Source: Diphasiastrum complanatum (lineage: Eukaryota > Streptophyta > Lycopodiopsida > Lycopodiales > Lycopodiaceae). From it: a stretch of 64,000 bases of DNA. The position numbers and the translations under genes were made by a program. Under the pieces are notes generated by a model. It ran no database searches. It was given only the letters and a program-made list of their open reading frames with translations, and had not been told where the DNA came from. This document shows, piece by piece, positions 10,153 to 22,958 of this stretch. The stretch spans positions 37,997,106-38,061,105 of the forward strand of contig CM055097.1 in NCBI GenBank assembly GCA_029204225.1. Reading direction: 5' to 3'. How positions within the stretch are numbered: the stretch's first letter is position 1; each line of letters opens with the position of its first letter.

Positions 10153-10645
10153 TTTTGCAACATGAATCGCGAGTTTAATTTTTTTTAAATTCGTTGTGGA
10201 CGTCGGAAAAACTCGTTGCTATAAGGTCATTGGAGTCCGACGTCCTTAAAACATGTCGCAATCCAACATACATAAGTTGTCTGAATCCGGAGCAATAGTT
10301 CCCGGTGGATGAGGACGAATCCGACATGGATGTCGAATTGCGATGTCCGATGTGGACGTCGGATTGTGACATCTGACGTGTACATCACAATTCGACGTCT
10401 AGTGACGTCACTTGCGATCCGATGTGGATGTTGAAATGCGACGTTAAAATCAGCCATCGAATTTCGACGTCTGTAAATCCAGAATGATACCCAAAATTGT
10501 TCGACGGATGTCTGACGCCCATCTGACATCCATCTGACGTCTACTTGAATGTCGGATTTTGACGTCCCAAATACACATCGAAATCCGATGTCTGTTAACA
10601 GAATGATAAAAAAAAAAGTCCGACGCGCTTGGATGTTGCATTCAA
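10139..10645 (+). repeat. Left subterminal repeat array (ACGTC/GATGTC motifs)
   Basis: Dozens of short motifs of the type TCCGACGTC, GATGTCG and CGACATCC occur in both orientations. Examples are GGACGTCGG at 10199, CCGACGTCC at 10228 and CGACGTCTG at 10463. CACTA elements carry such arrays near both ends as binding sites for their accessory (TnpA-like) protein. A long A/T palindrome near 10160-10190 joins two motifs. Confidence 0.75.
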
Positions 10646-11164
10646 ATGCGTAAAAAATAGTGCGCACTTTTTTATCGGGCTGTTCTTGGAGAAGCGATGT
10701 TCATAATTGTTTTTAAAACAATATTTTTGAGTTGCATTCAACATTTGGATCAAACAACAAGCTAAGCATGAGGTACTTTACATTCTTAAATTACTTTTCA
10801 TTCTATATTTTATTGCATTACTTCATGTGCATTATGAATGACAATGCTTTATTGCATTGCTTTATACACATCATAAATTTCATTTAGATTTCTATATATG
10901 ATATTGATTCTTGTTTAGAAATCCGACATTGCACATGGTTTTGAATTCTTAGTTGGTTATTACGTCAATCCAAATCTCGAAAATCGACATTGCAATTTTT
11001 GAAAAAAAACATTGCACATATAAAAGCAATGGCAATATAGCATGATCATTTGCAATAGTAATATATTCATAATATCAACCAATGTATTACAAAACTGGTG
11101 CTTTAATTTCACATGAGTCTAACATCGACTAAAACCCTCATCAACTAGAACTTATAATCCTAAT

Positions 11165-12151
11165 CTACTCGTCGTCGTCGTGACGTCCAGTCTGCATGAA
11201 CACAAACAAACAAACAACATTAATATTTAATGCTCGATCGTATTAAATTAAATAAAATTGATGTTGAAATACAAACCACATTAGTATGAATACAAAAAGT
11301 AGTACTTACATTTGGAGGATGACCCTTGTTCTTTAGTTTGTCGACTAATGTCTCGTATGATTCCCTGAAGGCAAAGTCGTACTCCTTAGTTGGCAGACAT
11401 CCATAGTTCGCCAACTATCCATGCATTCAATTTAAGTTGAAACTAATTTAGGGTTACGTTGGAGCAGCTAGTCATAATGCATATTAAAAAATAAAAGCAT
11501 ATGAAATCAAAGATAAACTATGAGAGTAGTGTAGGTTCACTTACCATGCTTGCTTGCAATCTCGCCTTTTCGCTCAAGCCCAACCTAGGATTGCCTATCT
11601 CATGCATCTTAGTGGCCGCGACATCTTTCTGAATCTTGTATCTATTTGGTGTTTGGTCATCCGCTTTTATACAATTCCAATCACTTCTTGAACACCAGGA
11701 GGGCTTGGATTGCCCGTCCCTATAAGCTCATCATGTCATATCTCGACGATGTCTAATCCATAAGCTCATATGCTTATGAATTTGCTTCTCCTCAAATTCT
11801 TCTTCTTGTTGGAATTTGTCACGAAGGGTAGCAATAACTTGTTGTTTATCGGCGGTAGGTTGTTCGGACCATTTATTAAACGTCGCCAAAATGGCATTGG
11901 CATAAAGAATAGAGCCGGTCCAAAACCACCCTCCCTTTTCTATTGGCAATTATATTATCTTCAAGATTCACGTCATAATAAGGATTTGTGGATGACTCTT
12001 CGATGGGGGTGGGAGCTGCGGCTACTTGTGAGGGACCACCCTCATCTCGGCTAAGCATACTTTGCAGTTGTGCTCTCTGCCCAGGAGTTAATGATTCATA
12101 TAAATTTTTAACATAATCTCCTGAGCTTTCACCACTGCCTGACCCCGACAT
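11165..12151 (-). pseudogene. Spliced antisense second gene of the CACTA-like element
   Basis: A minus-strand gene with three exons can be built: 12151-11545, 11414-11310 and 11191-11165. Introns have clean GTAAGT donors (11544 and 11309 sides) and AG acceptors, and both fall in phase 0. The product starts MSGSGSGESSGDYVKNLYES, contains GWFWTGSILYANAILATFNKW and ANYGCLPTKEYDFAFRESYETL, and ends TGRHDDDE-stop. A frameshift in a G-run near 11935 and two adjacent stops near 11725-11730 break it. Its place and size suit the accessory (TnpA/Transposase_24-like) gene of CACTA elements. I cannot confirm the family from motifs, and it opposes the transposase gene, which is less usual. Confidence 0.6.
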
Positions 12152-12601
12152 GATTACTACATTCATAAACATACAATACATTACAATAAACCCTAATATA
12201 TCGAAATGAAGTAAAAAAGAAAATCGACTATAGAACTTTAATGCATATTGGAGTGGGACTTTCATACCTGTGATAACAAAAGAAGAGATAGATATGCGTT
12301 TAGAGCCTGCATCAAGATGCAAAAGAATCATATAAGTGACAATGTATAAGAATAGTACTATCTAAGAATTAAAACATTAGAATCACACAATAATTTTATG
12401 TTATTTGTGTTTTGTACTTGTGCATGTATGCAGTTTATCACAACGAGATGAATACATTCAGATCAGTCTAGCGATGAAGACACTACTCAAGTTAACAGGG
12501 TAACTAATAAACATGCATGTTTTCTTGTTCATAAAGACTTTGTTATTATAAGTTAAACTATTGTGTTAAAGTGACATGTACTTGATTTTTGTTTCTCATA
12601 G

Positions 12602-14698
12602 AAAAATTATTTTCAAAATAAGATATGGTGCACATGCGTCAAGTGTGATGGGAAAAAGATGTATGAAAGACGCATTGTTGAAAATCATTTGTGGAAGTTT
12701 GGACAAACAGAAGAAGTTCAACCATCGAATTTGGAAGACATTGAGGTTTGTTAACTTTATATGATTGTTTTTTATTATAATCTTTGTCAATCTATATATG
12801 TCACTTATGGAATTGGTTTCATGTGTGTAGCCAATACATCGAATGCCATTCCACGGAGTTGATCCATCCGTGTTTAGTTACAATCAACGTCAAGATTTGA
12901 TAGATATGGAAAACAAAGAATGAAACAAATTCAAGAGGCAAACACAATTGGAAAAAAGAGTAATCAACTTGATTCTAATGATTATGATGATGAGGTGCAA
13001 CACGATGAAACAATGCACAACATGTTTGAATCTTACTTTGAGACACATGAGAATGATGATATGCATGCATCTGCTAATGAAAACAAAGATCACGAACAAT
13101 TTGAGATGGATGAAGACGAGATTCTATTGCGCAAGGAGGCAGACACTCCTTCATATCCTAGAACATCCATTTCAAGACTAGCTACGTCAATTCTTATCCT
13201 AAACCTTCAAGCAACATACAAATGGAGTGATCATAGCGTGACATCTTTATTCGGGTACTTAACACATAACACAACTATTGTACTTTATAGCGTATTCACA
13301 TTAAGTTAATTTTTTTTCTTTTCTAACAACTCACATTGCTCTTTTTTTAGGTTGTTGCATCGAATACTTCCGAAAGAAAATGTGATGCCTAAAACACGAA
13401 AAGAAGCACGAAAGATGATGACCGTGCTTGGAATGGATTATGACACAATACATGCATGTCCAGAAGACCATGTTCTATATAGAGGTGAGCATTCAGAAAA
13501 GCTTCAATGTCCAATGTGTAACGCTTCACGTTTTTGAGATGATATACAAGGGGATAAAGTGCCACAAAAAGTGTTACGACATTTTCCAATTATCCCACGA
13601 TTGCAACGTTTATTTTGATGTAAATCTTTGGCACAACTAATGGATTGGCATGTCAGAAATTGATCAACGGATGATGTGCTAGACCCATTGGGTCCCATAG
13701 CTTATTAACAACTATCATTTAGACCTCTAAAGTGCATCTTACGGTAGGTTCTAAGTACTCAAGTGACTAACGAGAAGGTTATATGAATAGATCAAGTTTA
13801 AGTCACTAGAGTTAGATGTTTGAGCCTCAGCCGAAGGAAGATGATAATTTCGGAAGTTAGCTTGCTTAGAGAAGTGATTCACCTGCATGGAAAGATATTG
13901 AAGACCAATGGCCCGAGTTTAAAAATGAACCTCGTAATTTGAGATTTGGCCTTGCTATGGATGGCGTAAATCCTTCTAGTGTTCAAGCATCAACTTGGTC
14001 CACACGGCCAGTTGTGCTCGTTAATTATAACATACCTCCATGGTTGAGTATTAAAACGGGACACTTGTTATTGGCTTTATTGATTCCAGAAAAGTACAAG
14101 GCTAAGAACATGGATGTGTATCTTGCACCTTTGGTCAACGAATTGTGCATTATCTAGAATGGTATTCACGCTGACGACATCTCGAGACCTTTACAACAAA
14201 GGAACTTCGTTGTTCGTGGAGTTTTTAATGTGAACGATGCATGATTACCCAGTTTAAGTGAATGTTCAGGTATCTATATAATGAATCTAATCTGTTTTAG
14301 GATCTAATGTTCAGTATATTTAAATAAGCTTATGTTCAATTTGGTCTATGAACTATGCAGGTTTAACCACATCGGGTTACAATGCATGTTATATTGTGGA
14401 CCACTTTTGGAGGGTCGACATAGCACAAATATGTTGAAAAAAGTAGTGTACAAAAATCATCGCAATACTTGTCGCTTGATCATCCTTTTCAAAGGTTAAA
14501 TAGGCGATTTTTTGGAGGGCGAGGAGATAATCCTCTAACTACACCACCACCCCCACACATAAGAGTAGCGGAATGGCATGGTGAATGGCTTAAACATCAT
14601 GATAGTAATTCTTCATGGAATAAATCCATTGATGGTATGAAACGGTTGTCTATTTTTCATAACTACCCTATTGGAGGAATTTATTGATAAACCATCTA
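12602..14698 (+). pseudogene. CACTA TNP2-type transposase, N-terminal and core parts
   Basis: The exon 12602-12746, after an AG acceptor, encodes CTCVKCDGKKMYERRIVENHL, the cysteine motif of the transposase-associated domain. It ends in a GT donor. The next exon starts near 12832 (PIHRMPFHGVDPSVF). Later parts read RLATSILILNLQATYKWSD (13170-13250), MDYDTIHACPEDHVLYRGEH (13433-13492), KVLRHFPIIPRLQRLF (in a shifted frame near 13570-13615), LAMDGVNPSSVQASTWSTRPVVLVNYNIPPWL (13954-14049, quoted in two joined views of one open frame 13939-14157) and SGYNACYIVDHFW near 14370. These are TNP2 (Transposase_21) landmarks. Frameshifts and stops are frequent, so this copy is not functional. Confidence 0.8.
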
Positions 14699-15603
14699 TT
14701 GGATCCTATGCACATATTCAAAAACGTCGGTGAATTCTTATGGAACCACATCATTGGCATAAAAGACAACTCTGCAGCTCGTTAAGATCTACAAGCGGCC
14801 GATGTTAAAAGACTCTATTGGATTTAATACACCGAAGGTGGAGATGAGATTCTACCTGGCGTGTTGTGGATTCTTACAAAAGAGCAACTCTCATATATCA
14901 AACATGTTATAAAACAAATGAGAACTCCAACAAGCTATGCACATTCTTTATGCAAATCATTTACCAAAGATGGTAAATTAAGTGGATTGAAATTGCATGA
15001 TTGACATAAGATGTTGCAATTCATACTTCCACTTTCTATTTGAGGTCTCTTCAATGATGACGTACGAAATACGCTTTACAATTTGTCATGGATGATTAGG
15101 TTTGTATATTTTTTAAAGCATTGTATAGATATGTGTTATTTTAATATTTTTATGTGTTAACCAACCTAATGTACTATCAATCTTGCAGGTGGATTTCCTC
15201 AAAAGAAATTAAAAATAGTGAATTGGATTCCATGAAGATCCAAATGACCGAAATGGTATGTTTGTTGGAGAGAGATTTTCCAACTTCTTTTTTGGATATA
15301 CAAGTTTATCTTCTAGTGCATTTGGTCGAAGAAGTATCAATTGCAGGACCTGTGCACACGAGATGGATGTTCTACCTTGAGCGCTTTATGAAAGTTTTGA
15401 AGGGCTTTGTGAGACAAAAGACAAGGCCAGAAGGTAGCATTGTAGAAAGTTGGCTTGTACAAGAATCTTTGTTTTATATCACCGAAATAATCTCACAATT
15501 GCATCCTGCAAGTCCAAAAATGTGGTGTGAAGAAGAAGATGAACGTGTTAGGGTGAAGTACCACAAGGAAATGGTGTGCAAAAGAGACTTTCACCTCAAT
15601 TAA
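14699..15603 (+). pseudogene. CACTA transposase DUF4218-like region
   Basis: The first part, near 14700-15060, has LDPMHIFKNVGEFLWNHI and SGLKLHD with several stops. The open segment 15154-15603 then gives SSKEIKNSELDSMKIQM, LLERDFPTSFLDIQVYLLVHLVEE, and MFYLERFMKVLKGFVRQKTRPEGSIVE. These match the DUF4218 domain usually found at the C-terminal side of CACTA transposases. A likely intron lies around 15095-15190, with a TTGCAG acceptor near 15188. This part is the best preserved of the transposase. Confidence 0.8.
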
Positions 15604-15972
15604 AAGAAAAATTGACATGTTCATATTATATAATTGTGGACAAATGGAAAAGTGAATTTCAAGGTATGAAGAAGCCAAAAAGGAAAGAAACATAACATTG
15701 AAATGAAGAAGAAATATCAATAAAAAAAGGAGGGCATTGGAGAACGACGAACCTTTGGAGCCTTTACCTTCAAAATGCTCAAGTGAATGGGTTTTTGATA
15801 CGATGCTAAAAGCATCCGAAAACGAAGAAGAAGTGACCGAATTAGAATGGGAATTTATTCGTGGATGTGGATGGAAGGTTAGTGTACTATTGTTTTTGTG
15901 AAGTTTTGTTTTTGTACTGCTCAATATATGAATAGTATTTCTAATTACACACATTTGTATTTTTTTTGTGTT

Positions 15973-16837
15973 TTAGTATACATCATACACTACCATGTGG
16001 GCATATGGACACCATTACCATATTGAGAGAGTTGACAACAAGCAATGTACATATGATTGTGGTATAATGGCCAACTTTCAACAAGAGAGTCGTCCTAGTG
16101 CGAGGGACCCTAATGTCATTTCGGATGACCTAGACTATGTCGGCACATTGGAACATATTTATGAAGTCGATTATGACACTAACGACAAATACTTTATTTT
16201 TGACGTAAAATGGTTTAAGGTCATCTATCGTGGAAGCAATGCCATGATTAGAAATAATAACACAAGGTTTTCTCAAATCGACTCAACAAAATGTATATCG
16301 ATGGACTCTCATGACACTTGAGTATTGCCATGACATTGCGAACAAGTGAGACTCTAAAATTTCAATGTCATTAATATTTGCAATCCAATTATTTATGTAT
16401 CAATCTTATAAGACAACTTAATTTTTTTAATTCTTTGGTAGATTATATTCCATCCAGATTGAATAGACCCAAGATGGTGGTATGTGATCCAACTTAATAC
16501 AAGAAAACGACGTGTGTTTGAAGGAAAATATATTGTTGAATTGGATACACACGATGAACCACCACCCAATTTTGGCGACGTTTTGGAAGAACCTGAACCA
16601 CTCATCCAAACTCCAAATGATGTCGAAATGATGGGAGAAGAAGGTACAAATGGAAATGATGAGATTCTTATGATCGTACAAGACCACATTGGGGGTAATT
16701 TGAGGCCCCCACGTTTGGATGAGATAGAATTAGAAGAAGAGGAGATTGAATATGAGGGTAGCTCACATCATCAAATTTACACGATTGAAAATTTACAATT
16801 ATACCTAGACCTAGATTCAGATGAGTGTCAACGATGA
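15973..16837 (+). pseudogene. CACTA transposase DUF4216-like C-terminus
   Basis: After an intron-like gap (TTTTAG acceptor near 15975), 15995-16321 encodes a DUF4216-like segment: NKQCTYDCGIMANF, YVGTLEHIYEVDY, and FDVKWFKVIYRG. After a second gap, 16440-16837 reads NRPKMVV or its alternative frame DPRWWYVIQLNTRKRRVFEGKY, then an acidic C-terminal tail rich in Glu and Asp, ending at a stop near 16835. The DPRW...V...P/NTRKRRVF pattern is the usual end of these proteins. A stop sits just before PRWW. Confidence 0.75.
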
Positions 16838-17829
<992 letters not shown>

Positions 17830-18226
17830 ACAAGCAATCTTTTGACCAAACCAAATGTGTCCACCCAATTCTAGGTGCCCTACCTAACCCTCTTCAAAAG
17901 CTTATAGCTTTTGATTGGCTCAACCAAATGGAATGAAACCGATTGCATCAGAAACTAGACAAAAATAGCTTCAAAACAAGCTATCTAGCAAGATTTTTGG
18001 ATCAAACATGAAAGAGAACTCCCAAACTGAAATTGGATGTTCCTCACACGTGTCTGAGCACCTGATTCCATACAGTACCAGGTCAGACCCAATCAAAGTC
18101 CTTTTGATCTCTTTTGATCCAAAATTGAACAAGATAGCTAGGGAAATGGGCCTTGACAATTTCTAGCTCAAGATTGATGAATAGTTTTCACTCAAATGGA
18201 TCAAAATGCATGGTAACCTTAGGTAG

Positions 18227-18891
18227 GCTCTGATACCATGTTGAATTTCACACGTGTGGATTGTCCACTACATGTACCTGTGATCTCCTAAGGTGTGTAG
18301 ATGCACCAAGATCAAGACTAGATTGAGATTCAAGATCTATCTTTGATTCTATGGCAAAAACACACTACTACATGCATTCAATCACTTCCAACTCTCACTC
18401 ACATGTGTGGGAAGTGTTCCAAAAGTATTCTAAGTAAAAACAAGCTGCTCTCCTCGGGTAGAGAGAGAAAAACCATCATGAGCTCTCGGATAGAGAGAGA
18501 AAGCTAGAAATTCAATGACACTCAAAATCCACTCAATCTCAAAATCAATTAGATCCAAAAGGAGGAGTACAATGATACTAATAGATTCATGAGCTACCAC
18601 TATGCTTAACTATGATTGGATCACACTTTGCCACCTCTTAATCCTATTGGACCATTGATCCATGCACCTCTAAATTCTATTGGACTATATTCAAGCACAC
18701 CTCAATTTTCTATTGGACCTCACAAGGTTCCACCTCTAAATCCTATTGGACCTCTTAAGCTTCATCAAACAAAAGCATGACACTTGTCTACACTCTAATT
18801 GGCACAAGTTTGGCTCTATTTTGGCTCAATATTGGCATTACAAGTGGAAATGGATAATTTGCCATCGATGTCAAATTTGACCCTATCAACA
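18227..18891 (-). repeat. Copia LTR plus primer-binding site, nested in the CACTA-like element
   Basis: 18227-18238 is the reverse complement of TGGTATCAGAGC, a copia primer-binding site in minus orientation. The adjoining LTR runs 18239-18891 (653 bp). On the minus strand it starts TGTTGATAGGG and ends TTCAACA, so it has TG...CA ends with a short inverted repeat. It includes a CACACGTGTG palindrome at 18248. The internal domain expected to the left is not recognisable between 17829 and 18226, so the element is truncated. Confidence 0.65.
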
Positions 18892-19363
18892 TCCTACACC
18901 TAAATGCTTGACTATGAAATTCTATGAGACCCCTATATCAAACATTTTGATTTACTTTACAATTCTCCACACGTGGGAACATCCTCCACACATGTGAGAT
19001 TCACTTACAAACTTCTATCATAAAAAATACCAAGCTAGATTTTTGCCAATTTCTCACATTCTTGCACGTATAAGCTCGCACGTGTGGTGACATGGCCCAA
19101 TCAGTACCTGACGTATGGAACCACATGTCTGTATCCGCACACATGAAACTTGCATGTGTGGCCACGTGGTCGAATGGTTTGGTGACGTGTGTTCTAGCAC
19201 GTGTTAGCTCGCACGTGTGGGCACGTGGCCGAATGGCAGGTTGATGCGTATTGTAGCACGTGTGGTCTCACACATGTGGACGGTTATATTACGTGCCATA
19301 GATCTGATTCGTTGTTGGATCGACGCATGTACGGCTTGAATTTTATTGGTTTTAGCTATATAA
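18892..19363 (+). promoter_or_regulatory. Cluster of CACGTG/CACGTGTG boxes followed by a TATA box
   Basis: Between about 18960 and 19270 there are at least seven CACGTG or close variants. Examples are near 19080, 19164, 19197, 19212, 19222 and 19256, several as GCACGTGTGG. A TATA box (TATATAAA) lies near 19350-19358. CACGTG is the G-box bound by plant bHLH and bZIP factors. It could be a promoter, or the U3 of an unrecognised LTR. The copia LTRs at 18.2 kb and 54.3 kb also carry CACACGTGTG, which makes a transposon origin likely. Confidence 0.4.
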
Positions 19364-19903
19364 ATGTTGTTTGATCAATTAAAACCTTTCGCTAAGTTTT
19401 GGATTTTCACTCCTGTAGCTCTTGGTGTTTCAGCACTACTATTTCTTTGCAGTATCGCTACCAGGCGAGAATCTTTCACAGATTCTAGACGATCTTGGAT
19501 CTCTTGCATCGTTCCGATATCAGGTCATTCACCAATATCTCCACCACGCAAGGATTGCCTGATTGTTTTCTTACTCCCTTCCACCCCACATCGTAGCGAT
19601 ACTCGGCCCTACTGGTCATACTTTCGAGATGGCGCCTCATCTTCTAATACTTTTGATTCTATGTTGCACGCCCTCGTTGAATCCGGTATTGGTAACTACA
19701 TAGGTCACTATAAGACGTACTTCAATATGTCTTTTGATATTGAGAGGTTTGGATCTGAACATAAATCCTATTTTCCAACGTTGTATAAAGAGTATTATGA
19801 TAGTCTGAATCAGTCTATGTTCATAATGGATAATCTACGATTCATCCATTTCCATGACCTGGTACTTGCCCAACCATCTTCAAAGCAAAGCCACAACCGA
19901 CGA

Positions 19904-19964
<61 letters not shown>

Positions 19965-20014
19965 GACTTTATTTTTCAAAAAAAGAACAAAACATAAACT
20001 TCAAAATCTTTTGA
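19364..20014 (+). CDS. Orphan ORF with one predicted membrane segment
   Basis: This 216-residue frame begins almost on the TATA box. If that box is used, the real start lies downstream; MSFDIERFG near 19727 is one candidate. Residues about 12-31 (FWIFTPVALGVSALLFLCSIA) are hydrophobic enough for one membrane helix. The middle is acidic and aromatic (YWSYFRDG, SGIGNYIGHYKTYFNMSFD, FHDLVLAQ). The last 35 or so residues are a Ser-Leu tract made by a (CT)n run at 19907-19963. I do not recognise it. It may be a captured gene piece in the transposon or chance. Confidence 0.3.
19907..19963. repeat. (CT)n microsatellite, 57 bp
   Basis: A pure CT run. C/T-rich patches continue at 20047-20062 and 20223-20270. 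Confidence 0.95.
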
Positions 20015-20489
20015 TATCTTCAAGCATACATCTACACTCCACCTCTTCTCTCTCTTTCTCTCTCACAAATTTCTAATAATATATTATTACCAAATAGTAT
20101 CCTAAATAATACTAACAATCTATTACAAGACCATTCAGAACCATATTCATATTAACAATATTCAAAACCATTCTAAATCAATGCAAACTTAAAAAACATA
20201 TACACATATAATACACACACACACTCTCTCTCTATCTCTTTCTATCTTTCACACTTTCTATCTCTTCTCAAAACAAACAAACAAACACCAACCTCAAACA
20301 AACAAATAAAAAGCAAAACAAACAAAAATCAAGCACCAATCTCAAACATTGATTTTCAAGCATTGATCTTCAAGCTCTCAAGCATTGACCTTCAAGCCTT
20401 CAATCGCCCTCAATCGCTCCAAAGATGCTCCAATCTGCAAAAAATAGAGTGAGAGAGAAGGCGCTAGATCGCGCAAATTCAAGATCCAA
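20015..20489. other. Non-coding interval, CA/CT-rich
   Basis: No gene seen. It contains scattered CT and CA runs and AAACAAACAAACA strings near 20270-20330. TTCAAGC/CATTGA phrases recur in the stretch near 20340-20410. Confidence 0.6.
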
Positions 20490-20890
20490 ACAGACATCGG
20501 AATTCGACGACTTTAAAACACGTCAGATTCTGATGTCCGTGTCCATTCAGGCCCAGACGACATGTCGTAGATGTCGTGGACAAGCCTTTGGATTGCTGAC
20601 ATGGATGTCGAATTCTGACATATGTCAGATTCTGACGTCCACGTCGAATTACAAGTATATATTTTTTTGAAAAAACATGCCAGGCCATATCCACATCTGA
20701 ATGTCAGAATCCAACATATCAGATTCCGACGGGCCTTTCAAAAATTGGTTGCCGACCATATTTCTCAATTATCGGACTCTGATTTTCAGATTTTTTTACT
20801 TGGACATCATATTTCGACGTGTCGGATTGCAACGGATTATGAAATTTTTGAACATACGTCGGACGCCCACGTCAAAATCTGCGCGATATG
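20490..20890 (-). repeat. Right subterminal repeat array of the CACTA-like element
   Basis: The same motif family as on the left side: CGGAATTCGACG, CAGATTCTGATGTCC, GACATGGATGTCG and ACGTCGGACGCCC. TTAAAACACGTC near 20512 matches TTAAAACATGTC near 10246. Sharing of the motif family between 10.1-10.6 kb and 20.5-20.9 kb supports the element boundaries. Confidence 0.7.
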
Positions 20891-20901
20891 TTATTGTGGT
20901 C

Positions 20902-21490
20902 ATTGAGAAGTTCAAGGTGTTTCTGATCAATTCTTTTTTGCTTTTGGATCTTTGTACACAGGCCTTTACTACAATCAAAGTTCTCGCCAGTTTCATTACT
21001 ATACTATATTGCCGATTTTTCCTATTATTGGAAATAGGTCCGAACATATGTAAATGGATCTCTTGGAAAGTTACTATTTTGCAAAATCACTACTTTTGAG
21101 AAAGTCAGATTTAAGAATTTGGGTAGTTGGACGTCCAAAAATAGTGGTTGGATGTCAAATACGTCGATGTTTGGACACTTATGACATCCTTTAACCAAAT
21201 GAGTACAGTTTAGCAGATAAAAGAGAAAGTGGAGGATGGAGGTTTTTTTATTGTTGGATGCAAGATAATCTCTCTCTCTGTCTCTTTTTCTCACTCTCTT
21301 TTACCACAATAGCAATAGTCTAGATGGACTAAGAATAGGCAATTGACACAAGTATATGATGTACCTGCAATGGCAACCTCATCTACCAAATGCACAATGA
21401 GATGCATTTGAATGGTGAAAATGACTTGAACGCTTTGTCACCTCTACTTAGTGCATGATTTATTTATCCTACTACTGACTTATTATTCAT
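20902..21490. other. Right flank of the CACTA-like element
   Basis: No gene seen. The first 60 bp continue the duplicated sequence cut by the element. The rest is AT-rich with a C/T-rich patch near 21270-21300. Confidence 0.5.
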
Positions 21491-22085
21491 TTGCTTGATA
21501 TGTGTACAATAATTTGCTTAGAAATTAAGTCAACCAAACAAGATCAACAGATCAAAACAACAAAAGATGCCGAATGCTGGTTGAGCTGGATATGCGGGCA
21601 TCAATATGAGACTGGTATGTGTGTACACAACAAAACTTGCATTTGTATATTTCGATATGCGAAACCTCTTTTTTCATGATGTCATTTGTTTTTGTCTATT
21701 GTTGAGTGCCAAATTCCAGGCACAAGAAAAAAAATAGGGCTCCAACTATTGCCGAGATATATGTGGATGCTCATACCGGTAAAGGTTTTGGCAAATTAAA
21801 AACAAGCGAGTTGGATCCTAACCTGGCTGAGACTTTGAAGGTAACACCCAACATGAGATATATTTACATATATTTTTTGAACAATTTAAATACATTTAAT
21901 TTTATAAAATATAATGATGAACATGTATATGATTCTGCATGTAAATTTAATTAGCTATGGCTTCTTTTTTTTGTGAGGAACGCAGATTTTAATACGCCAG
22001 GAACAAACCCCGACGAGAAAGTAATGAAGATTTTAGAAGAAAATAGTCGGGGACTAAAAACACTGTCTCAATTAATTTTGGACTT
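21491..22085 (+). pseudogene. CACTA accessory-gene (Transposase_24/Ptta-like) fragment
   Basis: The segment ending at 21614 (KSTKQDQQIKTTKDAECW) stops at a GTATGT donor. After an intron with a TTCCAG acceptor at about 21720, the exon reads RKKNRAPTIAEIYVDAHTGKG and ends LAETLK at a GT donor near 21841. RAPTxAExYxxxHT is typical of the Ptta/En/Spm transposase family (PF03004), which in CACTA elements is often the second gene. A possible next exon lies at 21987-22085. It lies outside the 10.1-20.9 kb element, so it comes from another copy. Confidence 0.5.
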
Positions 22086-22958
22086 TTTAATTTATTTAGG
22101 ACTATTTTCTACACATGGTACCAAAAGAGCCAAATAAGAAAAACAATAAAAACTTACTAATTCTTGAAGTGGGATTTTCTCAAGTTCGAATCTCATTTCA
22201 ATACAACTATAAGCCAAACAAGACAAATTTGATCAACAAGTCACAATTTAGTTAACTTTCTAAAATTTATTGATGCTTTTGTCCAATAGCTATGAGCACC
22301 TAATATAATTGTCCAAGATTAGTGTCGATCCGAATAACATAGACAACTTTTAAACATAAACATTGATATAGAATTTCAAAAGAAACATAAACATAATTTG
22401 ATATTTAAAAGAAACATAAATATCACTGAATCATATACTACTTTAAACAAGCTGTATTATAAGAACTCTCATAGAAATTTAATCATAATGTGTCATTTGC
22501 CACTGAAAGTAGTTCATTTATAGTTAATGGTCTTGTGCCAAGCCCTATATTAGTCAAGAGACTATTACAAAAGATGCACAACTTTGGTGCAATTCTAGAC
22601 AAATTTGTAGAAGTTTAACCTTTTAGACTAGTGATTTACTATTTCAATATTCCAAAGGTTGAGAATTAGAAACTATTTTCCTCATGGTCTTACAATACAC
22701 ATGCCATGGAATATGATTTACTTATAATAGGGTGACATGCCCACATCCTAGCATACAAAAAGTCGGCTTTCTACAAAATTGCCAAGCTGGATTTACAACT
22801 AAATTTATAGAAGGAATTACATGTCTTTCGGAACCAAATTTGGCCTTGTTGCAGATTCGGAATCTGCCAACACTCACTAAATTAAATACATTACAAGTCC
22901 AATAATTATGGCGACAAAGATTGTAACCAGGACTCTACAACTACAATAATCATGAACT
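22086..22958. other. AT-rich interval without a visible gene
   Basis: Both strands are closed by stops. No repeat longer than a few bases stands out. Confidence 0.6.

Noticed and set aside
12596-12790. 62-64-residue ORFs over the first transposase exon
   Set aside because: The real reading frame is a third one (CTCVKCDGKK) bounded by splice sites. These ORFs are shadows.
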